Program-made: the position numbers and the translations under genes
Assembly: GCA_035566895.1 (NCBI GenBank)
Contig: DATMQA010000029.1
Span: forward strand, 6,135-70,134
Direction of reading: 5' to 3'
DNA length: 64,000 nt
Source: DATMQA01 sp035566895
GTDB taxonomy: Bacteria > Verrucomicrobiota > Verrucomicrobiia > Limisphaerales > UBA8199
Notes under the pieces: model-generated
Seen by the model: the letters and a program-made list of their open reading frames with translations, nothing else
What the model was told of the DNA's origin: nothing
The model's database searches: none
In this document: positions 8,163 to 16,380 of the stretch, one piece after another
Position numbering within the stretch: position 1 is the stretch's first letter
Layout: every line of letters starts with the position of its first letter

Positions 8163-9110
8163 ATGTACTTCCTCAAACGCCTCCTCCTCCTCCCTCCGCT
8201 GTTGCTCTTGATCAGCTTCCTGGCGTTTGGGCTGGTGCACCTGACTCCCGGCGGGCCCTTTGATCGTGAACGCCGGCCCGCTTCGCCCGAAATCGAACGC
8301 GCCGTCAAGGCGAAGTACCACCTCGACGAACCACTGTTGAAACAATATTTCCGCTATCTGGGTTTGGTTTGGGAAAGGGACAAGAATGGGCGCTGGAGAC
8401 ACGCCCCCGCCAGCTTCGACACTTCCCTGAGGTACCGGAATCACGCCGTGAGCGACGTCATCGCGCAAGGCTTGCCGGTGTCGATGTCACTGGGCCTGGT
8501 GGCGTTCGGTTTTGCGCTCGGAGTCGGGTTGCCGGTGGGCTATTTCACCGCAGTGCGGCGGGGGCACTGGGAAGAGTATGCGGGCAGTTTTTTGGCGATG
8601 CTGGCCGTCTGCATTCCGGGCCTGGTGGTGGGGCCGCTGCTCATCATGCTTTTTGCAATTAAATGGCGGTGGTTTCCGGTCGCGCTGTGGGGCTCGGCGC
8701 AGCATGCCATTCTGCCGGTTATCGCCCTTGGACTGTTCTTTTCCGGCCGCGTCGCCCGGCTGCTGCACGCAGGGATGCTCGAGACCATGCAGGCCGAGTT
8801 CATCATCACGGCCCGTGCCAAAGGGCTGAGCGAGAATGCCGTGCTGCTGAAACATGCCTTTCGGCTGGCGGTCCTGCCGGTGGTTTCCTACTCTGGCCCC
8901 TTGCTGGCGGATCTGCTGACCGGCTCATTTGTCATTGAAAGCATTTTCCAGATTCCCGGGCTGGGATTGCAGATGGTCAATAGCTCCCTCAACTCGGATT
9001 ACACGATGACGGTGGGTTTGGCGTTACTCTATGCCGTGCTGCTGGTGCTGTTGAACCTGCTGGTCGATCTTGTTCATGTGCTGCTGGACCGGAGGGTAAA
9101 GTATGGATGA
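8163..9110 (+). CDS. oppB: Oligopeptide ABC transporter permease OppB
   Basis: Inner-membrane permease of the Opp/Dpp family. It begins MYFLKRLLLLPPLLLLISF, the usual first helix, then HLTPGGPFD and a periplasmic loop, followed by five further helices. The cytoplasmic EAA coupling loop is visible (ITARAKGLSENAVLLKHAFR). About 315 residues, normal length. I chose ATG at 8163; a GTG at 8157 that overlaps the oppA stop would add two residues. Its 3' end overlaps the oppC start by 8 bases, so the two permease subunits are translationally coupled. No oppD/oppF ATPase gene follows; they must be elsewhere. Confidence 0.94.
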   Translation: MYFLKRLLLLPPLLLLISFLAFGLVHLTPGGPFDRERRPASPEIERAVKAKYHLDEPLLKQYFRYLGLVWERDKNGRWRHAPASFDTSLRYRNHAVSDVIAQGLPVSMSLGLVAFGFALGVGLPVGYFTAVRRGHWEEYAGSFLAMLAVCIPGLVVGPLLIMLFAIKWRWFPVALWGSAQHAILPVIALGLFFSGRVARLLHAGMLETMQAEFIITARAKGLSENAVLLKHAFRLAVLPVVSYSGPLLADLLTGSFVIESIFQIPGLGLQMVNSSLNSDYTMTVGLALLYAVLLVLLNLLVDLVHVLLDRRVKYG

Positions 9111-10080
9111 GCAGAAAGTGCAGCCTCGAAGTCCGGGCCCTCTGACCGTGAACCATCGATTGGCTCGTTTCCGGCGCAATCGTCCGGCGTTGCTTAGTTC
9201 CTGGTTCCTGGCGGCGCTCCTCCTGCTCGTCTCCGCCTGGCCTTTCGCCCTGAAGCTCTCAACCCTTTCGGGGCCCAAGGGAGCCGCCTTCGCCCAGCGC
9301 TTTGACCCCGACCAACTTTCCGACGACCAATTCCAGCCGCCCAAGGCAAACCACTGGTTCGGCACCGACGTGCATGGCCGGGACTTGTTCTCGCGGGTAC
9401 TCTACGGCGCGCAAATCTCGCTGCTGGTCGGACTGGTGGGGGCGGGGGTCAGCCTGGCCATTGGCGTATTGTGGGGCGCGATCGCGGGCTACGCCGGGGG
9501 ACGTGTCGATGGCGCGATGATGCGGTTCGTCGATATCCTCTACTCGCTGCCGTCGATCATTTTCGTCATTGTCCTGATCACGACTCTCGAAGGCGTGTTG
9601 AAGCGATGGCTGGGCGGCATCGGTTCGCCCAACGTGGCCAAATCCGCGCGGCTGATGTTTCTGTTCGTGGGTTTGGGCGCGGTTTCCTGGCTGAACATGG
9701 CGCGCATCGTCCGCGGGCAGGTGCTCTCGCTCAAGCAACGGGCCTTCGTCGAAGCCAGCCGGGCGCTGGGTGCCGGGCCGGTGCGAATCCTGGTGCGGCA
9801 TATCATCCCCAACACCCTCGGGGTCGTCATCGTGTATCTGACCCTGACCGTACCGGCGATTATGCTCTATGAATCGTTTCTGAGCTATCTCGGCCTGGGG
9901 ATTCAACCGCCGATGGCGAGCTGGGGCTCGCTGATTGCCGAGGGTGCCGACCAGATCAACCCGATCCGTATTTACTGGTGGTTGATTGGCTTTCCTGGCG
10001 GGTTTTTGGTGACAGCGCTGTTGGCGCTGAACTTCCTGGGCGACGGCCTGCGGGATGCCTGGGATGTGAGGGGAGGGTGA
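9103..10080 (+). CDS. oppC: Oligopeptide ABC transporter permease OppC
   Basis: Second permease of the peptide importer. It has the family N-terminal helix (LLSSWFLAALLLLVSAWPF), then FGTDVHGRDLFSRVLYGAQISL, which is the OppC/DppC hallmark, and the EAA loop (VEASRALGAGPVRILVRHIIPN). 325 residues. Starts inside the end of oppB. The last ~109 bases overlap the 3' end of a convergent minus-strand MOSC gene, so the two transcription units run into each other without a terminator between them. Confidence 0.95.
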   Translation: MDEQKVQPRSPGPLTVNHRLARFRRNRPALLSSWFLAALLLLVSAWPFALKLSTLSGPKGAAFAQRFDPDQLSDDQFQPPKANHWFGTDVHGRDLFSRVLYGAQISLLVGLVGAGVSLAIGVLWGAIAGYAGGRVDGAMMRFVDILYSLPSIIFVIVLITTLEGVLKRWLGGIGSPNVAKSARLMFLFVGLGAVSWLNMARIVRGQVLSLKQRAFVEASRALGAGPVRILVRHIIPNTLGVVIVYLTLTVPAIMLYESFLSYLGLGIQPPMASWGSLIAEGADQINPIRIYWWLIGFPGGFLVTALLALNFLGDGLRDAWDVRGG

Positions 10081-10610
10081 CTGCGAGGGCGATGTTCGAT
10101 GCGCGATGCCTCACGGCTATCAACCATCAAGCAGCATGTTGCGCATCGAAGAATGCCATCGGTAAGGATGCGCGCACGCAAGCCGCCGCGGCCTTGCAAC
10201 CAATCTTCGGCTCCCGGACCGAGGGCGGAGTTCATCCAATAACAGGGTTTGCATTCCTCGACGCCGGTAAAGCGCACGCCATGAAACTCAAATTCAGCGC
10301 CAATCAACTCATTTAAATCCATACCGGCGACAAGAAGATTGCGCCGCGTGGCGGACGGTTGAACTTGGGGCAGGTTGAGTTCACGCCGAAGGGCCTCGAA
10401 GACTTCCACGCAGAAGAATGTAATTTGGCCTTTGTAGTTTTCCTTGAAGTCGAAGAAGCGGTCGCCCCTGATGCCACGACCAGCGACGCATTCGATCTGA
10501 TTCACTTCGATCATGGGATTCTGGCCTGGGGGTTGCCCGTGATGGCCGAAGAACCTGTGCCCCGGCGAAATGAAAATTCGCTCAAGCCTAATCTCGAGTG
10601 CGGTATTCAT
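9972..10610 (-). CDS. MOSC domain protein, last gene of the nitrate operon
   Basis: MOSC domains occur in molybdenum cofactor sulfurases and related sulfur carriers; this is a stand-alone MOSC protein of 212 residues. I place the start at ATG 10610 (MNTALEIRLERIFIS), 4 bases after the nirA stop; a longer frame upstream overlaps nirA and lacks homology. Domain signals: HHGQPPG, VAGRGIRGDRFFDF, GQITFFCVEVF, RRNLLVAG, and the conserved GVEECKPCYWM with its cysteines, then GRGGLRARIL. After about residue 165 the sequence turns Arg/Pro/Ser-rich and lies antisense to the end of oppC, so that tail may be non-conserved read-through or follow a frameshift. Position suggests a role in maturing the molybdenum cofactor of NasA; this is inference. 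Confidence 0.82.
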   Translation of the reverse strand: MNTALEIRLERIFISPGHRFFGHHGQPPGQNPMIEVNQIECVAGRGIRGDRFFDFKENYKGQITFFCVEVFEALRRELNLPQVQPSATRRNLLVAGMDLNELIGAEFEFHGVRFTGVEECKPCYWMNSALGPGAEDWLQGRGGLRARILTDGILRCATCCLMVDSREASRIEHRPRSHPPLTSQASRRPSPRKFSANSAVTKNPPGKPINHQ

Positions 10611-10614
10611 CGGA

Positions 10615-12318
10615 TCATTCGCCGAACAACACCTGCAAGGCGCCCAAATCATGCCGCCGTGTGAATTGCTGGAAAGTCTCATGGGCCTGACGGTGCCTCA
10701 AATACGCGCGGAGCATTCGCTCGATTGTCCGCGGCAGCTCGTCGGCCGTCACGCCGCTGAAGACCTGCCGGCCCACCGCTTGATTTTTCCCGAAGCCGCC
10801 GCCGACAAACACGTGATAGCCGTCCACGCTCTCCCCGGCGAGCCGGGTCTTCACACCCAGGCAACCGATGTCGCCCATGTAATGTTGCGCACACGAGTTG
10901 GGGCAGCCGGTGAGATGGATATTCACCGGCTGGTCCAGCTCGAGGCGCTTTTCCAATTGCTTGATCAGTTGGAGGGCGTGGCCCTTGGTGTTTGACTGCG
11001 CGAATTTGCAATAGGAGTTGCCCGTGCAGGCGACCACCCCGCTGGCGAGATTCGACTGATTCGTCATAAACCCAGCCTTCTCCAACGCCCGCTTGAGCGT
11101 CGGCACGAATGCATCGGAAACATTCGGCACGATAAAATTCTGCCAGACGGTCAAACGGATCTCGCCGCTGCCGTAGCTGTCAGCCAGGTCAGCCAGGCGC
11201 AACATTTGTTTGGGCGTGATCTGACCGACCGGGCAGGTCGCACCGACGTACTTTAAACCCTTTTGTTTCTGGGGAAAATCGCCGACGTGTGAATGCGGCA
11301 ATTCCTGGCTCGCCCAGCGCACTCCGGCTGGGTCGAAAAGGGCGCGGCGTAGTTTTTGGCCGAGTTTTTTCTCGACCTCGGCCAGGTATTCATCCAAGGG
11401 CACTTTTTCGAGTAGATGTTTCAGCCGCGCTTTTTTGCGGTCGGTGCGACAACCGCGCTCGATGAACACGCGCACGATAGCCGCCACCACTTTGGTGATC
11501 TCCACCGGCGGCACCACCACGCCCAGATCGCGCGCGAAGCTCTGATGCCCGGTCGCGCCGCCCAGTGCGACGCGGAACAGAATTTCATCGCCCAACCTCA
11601 CGGCTTTGACGCCGATGTCGTTGGTGTCCTCGACCGAACCGATCAAACCGCCCCCATCAAAAGCGATATTGAATTTGCGCGGCAGGTTGTAGAAAGAGCG
11701 GTCATTGATGATGATTTGGGCGAGGTCCTGCACGAAGGGCTGAACGTCAATCAACTCCACCGGGTCAACGCCCGCCGTGGGATTCATGGTTAGATTGCGG
11801 ATGTTGTCGGCGCCGGCACCGCGCGTGTGCAGGCCGACGCTTTGGATCCGGCGCAACACCTCCGGCGCGTCCTTGGGCTGGATCAGGCGCATTTGCAGGT
11901 TCGCGCGCGTGGTGAGCTGCACGTAGCCGGTGGTGAGTTCCTGCGCAATGCGGGCCAGTTCGCGGAGTTGGTAGGTTTTCACCACGCCCCCGGGAATCCG
12001 CAGGCGCGCCATGAACGCATCTTTGACCGGCGTGAGAAAGAAGAGGCCATTCCATTTAAAACGGAACAGGTCTTCCTTGTCCGGCGCCTTGTTCGCGAGC
12101 GCGTTTTCGACAATCTGTTGATAGGCATCGAGCGGGTGCAATTCGCGCTTCACGCGTTCCTCGAAAATAAGCTCGTCGTTTTTCGGTGCGGGCGGGGGTT
12201 CAACATCACTGAAGCGTTGGCCGCGCGCGGCGAGACCGGCGAACAGACCCGTCAGATACTCTTTCTGCTCCGGAGAAAAACCTGCGCTCGCCAACGGTTC
12301 GGGGAGGGTCGCGCTCAT
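10615..12318 (-). CDS. nirA: Siroheme/4Fe-4S nitrite reductase (assimilatory)
   Basis: Reduces nitrite to ammonium with six electrons in the cytoplasm. 567 residues, typical of the NirA/ferredoxin-sulfite reductase family. The siroheme-cluster cysteines are present as C-x5-C (CTGNSYC) and C-x3-C (GCPNSC). Other family motifs: LTTRANLQMR and YVGATCPVGQ. Nitrite rather than sulfite specificity is inferred from the operon. The N-terminus has an extra ~40 residues with FSPEQKEYLTGLFAGL, which closely resembles FTSEQRAWLNGFLAGL at the N-terminus of the diflavin reductase just upstream. Start ATG 12318 lies one base after the diflavin stop codon. Confidence 0.95.
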   Translation of the reverse strand: MSATLPEPLASAGFSPEQKEYLTGLFAGLAARGQRFSDVEPPPAPKNDELIFEERVKRELHPLDAYQQIVENALANKAPDKEDLFRFKWNGLFFLTPVKDAFMARLRIPGGVVKTYQLRELARIAQELTTGYVQLTTRANLQMRLIQPKDAPEVLRRIQSVGLHTRGAGADNIRNLTMNPTAGVDPVELIDVQPFVQDLAQIIINDRSFYNLPRKFNIAFDGGGLIGSVEDTNDIGVKAVRLGDEILFRVALGGATGHQSFARDLGVVVPPVEITKVVAAIVRVFIERGCRTDRKKARLKHLLEKVPLDEYLAEVEKKLGQKLRRALFDPAGVRWASQELPHSHVGDFPQKQKGLKYVGATCPVGQITPKQMLRLADLADSYGSGEIRLTVWQNFIVPNVSDAFVPTLKRALEKAGFMTNQSNLASGVVACTGNSYCKFAQSNTKGHALQLIKQLEKRLELDQPVNIHLTGCPNSCAQHYMGDIGCLGVKTRLAGESVDGYHVFVGGGFGKNQAVGRQVFSGVTADELPRTIERMLRAYLRHRQAHETFQQFTRRHDLGALQVLFGE

Positions 12319-12319
12319 T

Positions 12320-14101
12320 TCAATACACGTCCCGTTGATAACGTTTGTCGGATTTCAGTTTAGCCACGTAGTCTTTGGCGTCATCCGCGCTCTTCTGGCC
12401 GGCCTTTTCAATGACCGTGTGCAGCGCGGCATCCACGTCTTTGGCCATGCGCGACGCGTCGCCGCAGACGTAGAAGTGCGCGCCGGCTTCGAGCCAGGAC
12501 CAAAGCTCAACGGTGTTTTCCAGCATGCGGTGCTGGACGTAAACCTTTTCCGTTTGATCGCGGGAAAAAGCCACATCGAGCCGGGTGAGGAGACCGTCCT
12601 CTTGCCAACCGGAGAGTTGCTCCTCGTACAGAAAATCTCCGCTCCGGGTTTGCTCGCCAAAGAACAGCCAATTCTTTCCTCTCGCCCCGGTCGCCTGGCG
12701 GTCTTCGAGAAACGCACGGAACGGCGCGATACCCGTCCCCGGTCCTACCATAATCATCGGTCTGTCGCCGGTCGGCGGTGGCTTGAAACCGGGTGACGGC
12801 TGAACGAACACCCTTACGAACTCCGTGTCACCCACTCGATCGGCGAGAAACGTCGAGGCCACCCCCTTCCGGCCGCGGCCAAAACTCTCGTAGCGGAGCG
12901 CGCTGACGGTCAGATGCGCCTCACCCGCATGGGCTTTCGGTGACGACGCAATGCTGTAAAGCCGCGGCGCCAGTTTTCTCAACATCTGGACGAACTCAGT
13001 CACTCCGATCGGCTGCGGCAGCAGGTGAAGCAAATCGATTACTCCGCGTCCCCAGAGCCACTGCTTCAATTCCTCACATTTGTCCGGCAACAGCAGCCGC
13101 GCGAGTTCGCTGGCGGGTGCGGCCCTCGCCACAGCTGCGACCAACTCCTGAGACGGCCGAGTGACGTCCAGGTGGCGGGTGAGGGCTTCGCGCAGCGGGA
13201 ATACCGAACCGCCGAGCCTGACTTCCTCGTCTTCCTTGCACCGCAGCGCCGCGATAATGTCGCCTACCAACTCCACGCAGTTTGCCGGCACGACGCCTAA
13301 GGCGTCGCCCGCCTCGTAGGTCAATCCGCTGCCAGCGAGCCTGATTTCATAATGTCGCACTTCCTTGCTCGAACCGGGTTTGTTGAGAAGGACCTGTCTC
13401 AAGAGCTTCGCCGGGAACGGATTGGATTTCCCGTAAGCAGGAGCAGATTTTGGGGTCGCGCCATTACGGTGGAAAGAGCCGTTGGAAGTCCCATTGGCAG
13501 GAGCCGGTGCGGCGTCTGGGCAAAGTTTGTTCCACAATCCCTCGACCCAGATCTTCGCTGTGGTTTCGTAATCCGAATCGCATTCGGCGCGCGGGGTAAG
13601 GCGTCTTGCGCCGAGCATTTCGAGGCGGGAATCGAACTTTTTGGATGCGCCACAGAAATCGGAATAGTTTTTATCGCCGAGACCGAGTACGGCGAAGTTC
13701 AGTCCCTCCAAACGCGGGGCGGAATCAGCCTTGAGCCAGTTCCAAAAATTAACGGCGTTGTCGGGCGGGTCGCCGTCACCCCAGGTGCTCGAAATGATCA
13801 CCGCTTTGCCGCCGGCAGCCAGATTGGCCTCCTCATAATCGTTCAACGCCAGCACCTTTGGCGCGAAGCCGCGTTGCTGCGCCTCCTTCGCAACACGCCG
13901 GGCCAGTCCTTCCGCCGTGCCGGTCTGTGAGCCAAACAGGACGAGCAACGGCTCGCCGGGCTTCGCCGACGCCACACCCGAAGGCGCGTCGATTTGCGGA
14001 GCTACACCTTGTGCGAACAACCCAGCGAGAAAGCCATTGAGCCAGGCCCGTTGCTCGGACGTAAACGGAGCAGTCTCGGGAATGTAGGGAATGTGGGTCA
14101 T
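12320..14101 (-). CDS. NADPH diflavin reductase (CysJ-like), electron donor for NirA
   Basis: Moves electrons from NADPH through FAD to FMN. About 593 residues: N-terminal flavodoxin domain (LLVLFGSQTGTAEGLA, STWGDGDPPDN, LGLGDKNYSDFCG), then a FAD domain with connecting helices (RLYSIASSPKAH, GVASTFLADRV), then the NADPH-binding domain (GPGTGIAPFRAFLEDR, DKRYQRDVY at the end). This is the layout of sulfite reductase flavoprotein alpha. I chose ATG 14101, which overlaps the nasA stop by 4 bases (ATGA); the longer frame starts inside nasA. Placement directly before nirA suggests it supplies nitrite reductase, replacing ferredoxin or a NasB/NirD-type partner. A role for NasA as well cannot be excluded. 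Confidence 0.92.
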   Translation of the reverse strand: MTHIPYIPETAPFTSEQRAWLNGFLAGLFAQGVAPQIDAPSGVASAKPGEPLLVLFGSQTGTAEGLARRVAKEAQQRGFAPKVLALNDYEEANLAAGGKAVIISSTWGDGDPPDNAVNFWNWLKADSAPRLEGLNFAVLGLGDKNYSDFCGASKKFDSRLEMLGARRLTPRAECDSDYETTAKIWVEGLWNKLCPDAAPAPANGTSNGSFHRNGATPKSAPAYGKSNPFPAKLLRQVLLNKPGSSKEVRHYEIRLAGSGLTYEAGDALGVVPANCVELVGDIIAALRCKEDEEVRLGGSVFPLREALTRHLDVTRPSQELVAAVARAAPASELARLLLPDKCEELKQWLWGRGVIDLLHLLPQPIGVTEFVQMLRKLAPRLYSIASSPKAHAGEAHLTVSALRYESFGRGRKGVASTFLADRVGDTEFVRVFVQPSPGFKPPPTGDRPMIMVGPGTGIAPFRAFLEDRQATGARGKNWLFFGEQTRSGDFLYEEQLSGWQEDGLLTRLDVAFSRDQTEKVYVQHRMLENTVELWSWLEAGAHFYVCGDASRMAKDVDAALHTVIEKAGQKSADDAKDYVAKLKSDKRYQRDVY

Positions 14102-16380
14102 CCGAATCGGCGTTTGTCCGTTGAAATTCTCTCCAAGCGCACCGCGCAATGCTTGTAACTCGGCTGGCGCGAGTGCGGGTCGAAGTCAGCGCAGGTGAGT
14201 TGATTGGCCACGTCGTAGTGCATCGGGAGGAAGACCTGGCCGGGCTGCACCGCGGGTGTGATAAACGCGCCGCATTCGATGCGGGCGCGCCGCGAGATCA
14301 CCGCAACTTTCCCGTTCGGTTCGAGGCCGAGTTCGGCGGCGTCGTCCGGGTTGATTTCGAGGTAAGGATTCGCCGGGTAGAGCGTGCGCAGGATGGCAGA
14401 CTTGCTGGTGCGGGTGTTTGTGTGCCACTGCGCCGACGTGCCTCGACCGGTGAGCAGCACCCATGGAAACTCGGCATCCGCCGGTTCGGCCACAGGGCGC
14501 GGCGCGTCGAAAATGAACTTGGCCCGCCCGTCGGCGTGGAAGAACTTTCCGTCCGCGAACAGGCGGCGCTCTTGGAAGGCAGAGTGCCGAGTGCAGAATG
14601 CGGAATGACCGCCCGAAGTCCGTAACGGAGCATTCCGCGTTCTGCACTCGGCACTCTGCATTCTGGAGAACGGCCATTGGATACCGCCGTTCTCATTCAG
14701 GTGCTGGTAGTTCTCGATGCCGGTGATGTCGCACGGCTGTCCGGCGGAGAGCCTTTTCAAAATCTGAAACACTGCTTCCGGCGAAACCCATTCGCGGAAC
14801 ATCTCGCCGCAGCCCCAGTAATGCGCGATGAGGCGGAAGATGTTGAAGTCGCTCAAGGCCTCACCGGGAGCGCGGCTGACTTTTTGCACCACCCCGAGGC
14901 GCCGCTCGCTATTAATGAACGTACCTTCCTTCTCCCCCCAGCCGGCGGCAGGCAGGATTAAATGCGCTCGTTGCGCCGTCTCGGTCGTGGCGAACATCTC
15001 CTGCACGGCTAGAAACTCCAGTTTGGCGGCGAGGGCGTTGAACTTCCTTTGATCAATCCACGAGTGGGATGCGTTCGTGGCGATGACCCATAGACCCTTG
15101 ATTTTGCCCTCGGCGATCCCTTGGACGATTTGGTCGTAGGCCCATGAGTTTTGGCTGGGGATTCGTTCAAGAGCAATGTGGAGCAGTTCGGCGACCTCCA
15201 CGCGGTCTTGAGCCCTCAGAAAGTCGCGCCCTCCGAAAAGGTTGGTGATATTGGAGTAAAGCCGTGAGCCCATCGCGTTGCACTGGCCAGTAATGCTGTT
15301 GGCGCCCGTGCCGGGCCGGCCAATATTACCAGTCATCAACGCGAGGTTGATGATGGCCTGCGCGGTGCGGGTGGCTTCGTGGCCCTGGTTCACGCCCATC
15401 GTCCACCAGAAACTCACTGCCTTCCCCTCATGAATCGCTTCGGCGAAACGGTAAATTTGTCCGACGGTCAGGCCGGTTTCGGTGGCCACTTTGTCCGGGG
15501 TAAACTGGTGGACGAAACCGGCGAATTCGGCAAACCCAGTCGTGCTCCGCCCGACGAACGCGTGGTCAATCCAGCCGTTTTGCACCAGCAGATTCGCCAC
15601 GCCATAGAGCAAAGTCAGGTCGGACTTGGGCCGCAAGGCGAGATGCTGGCTGGCGTTCATGGCCGTTTCGGTCCGGCGCGGGTCAACGACGATAATCTGT
15701 GGGTTGTTTTTGTTGCGCAGGACGCGCTGCCACATGATTGGGTGCGCGATGCAAGGGTTGGCGCCGATGAACACCAACGCGTCTCCCGCTTCGAAGTCGG
15801 CATAGGTGAACGGCGGCGCGTCGAAGCCGAAGCTCTGTTTGTAGGCGACATGGGCTGTGGCCATGCACTGGCGTGTGTTCGAGTCGCAATGCAGCGCGCC
15901 CATCCCGAACTTCCAGAGCGCGCCGAGCAGCGCCATCTCTTCGGTGCAGATTTGGCCGGTGCTCAAGAAGGCCACGCTCTCCGGCCCATTCGCCGCCATA
16001 ATGGTTTTGAGCTTCGCGACGAAGGTTTTCATCGCCTCCTCCCAGCCAACCGCTTTGAACGACCCATCGGACTGGCGAAGCAGCGGCGCGGTGGCGCGGT
16101 CCGGCGCGGCCAGCGGGGTGAGGGCCTCCCAGCCCTTCGGGCACGCCAAGCCCAGGTTCACCGGATAATCCACCGTAGGTGTCAGGTTCACAGCGACGCC
16201 GCCTCGCAAATGGATGTCGAGCGAACAGCCCGTCGAGCAAAACCCGCAAACGGAGCGCGTTGTGGCGTGAGGCTTGAGGCGCGCGGGAACCTGGCCGAGG
16301 CCGAAACCGCCTGGCGCGGGCTGCAGTTCTTCAGTGAACGCGCCGTGCCAGGAGCGGAACAGCGAATTCCGTACGTTCAT
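14098..16380 (-). CDS. nasA: Assimilatory nitrate reductase catalytic subunit (molybdopterin, NasA/NarB type)
   Basis: Reduces nitrate to nitrite at a bis-MGD molybdenum centre. 760 residues from ATG 16380, which overlaps the upstream gene stop by 4 bases; a longer frame reading into that gene is a shadow. The N-terminal 4Fe-4S motif is clear: C45-x2-C48-x3-C52 and C80 (SVCGFCSTGC, GLACPKGW). Further molybdopterin-family motifs: LSTGQICTEEMALLGA, CDSNTRQCMA, WTMGVNQGHEATRTAQ, GRPGTGANSITGQCNAMG. The C-terminal MGD domain ends LLTGRGTSAQWHT and VFLPMHY. No Tat or Sec signal, so it is cytoplasmic. Residues about 575-601 are encoded by an 81-bp palindrome inserted in frame. Its partner appears to be the DmsBC-like fusion encoded just upstream. 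Confidence 0.95.
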   Translation of the reverse strand: MNVRNSLFRSWHGAFTEELQPAPGGFGLGQVPARLKPHATTRSVCGFCSTGCSLDIHLRGGVAVNLTPTVDYPVNLGLACPKGWEALTPLAAPDRATAPLLRQSDGSFKAVGWEEAMKTFVAKLKTIMAANGPESVAFLSTGQICTEEMALLGALWKFGMGALHCDSNTRQCMATAHVAYKQSFGFDAPPFTYADFEAGDALVFIGANPCIAHPIMWQRVLRNKNNPQIIVVDPRRTETAMNASQHLALRPKSDLTLLYGVANLLVQNGWIDHAFVGRSTTGFAEFAGFVHQFTPDKVATETGLTVGQIYRFAEAIHEGKAVSFWWTMGVNQGHEATRTAQAIINLALMTGNIGRPGTGANSITGQCNAMGSRLYSNITNLFGGRDFLRAQDRVEVAELLHIALERIPSQNSWAYDQIVQGIAEGKIKGLWVIATNASHSWIDQRKFNALAAKLEFLAVQEMFATTETAQRAHLILPAAGWGEKEGTFINSERRLGVVQKVSRAPGEALSDFNIFRLIAHYWGCGEMFREWVSPEAVFQILKRLSAGQPCDITGIENYQHLNENGGIQWPFSRMQSAECRTRNAPLRTSGGHSAFCTRHSAFQERRLFADGKFFHADGRAKFIFDAPRPVAEPADAEFPWVLLTGRGTSAQWHTNTRTSKSAILRTLYPANPYLEINPDDAAELGLEPNGKVAVISRRARIECGAFITPAVQPGQVFLPMHYDVANQLTCADFDPHSRQPSYKHCAVRLERISTDKRRFG
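14579..14659. repeat. 81-bp inverted repeat inside nasA (family C)
   Basis: Left arm 14579-14607 and right arm 14631-14659 are 29 bases each and are reverse complements with one mismatch; the centre is 23 bases. Total length 81 is a multiple of three and both strands lack an in-frame stop for nasA, so the gene reads through. The encoded peptide (SAECRTRNAP ... HSAFCTRHSAF) looks unlike the surrounding protein. Confidence 0.9.

Noticed and set aside
13352..13930. Plus-strand frame over the diflavin reductase
   Set aside because: Antisense shadow; the minus-strand flavodoxin and FAD motifs are unambiguous.
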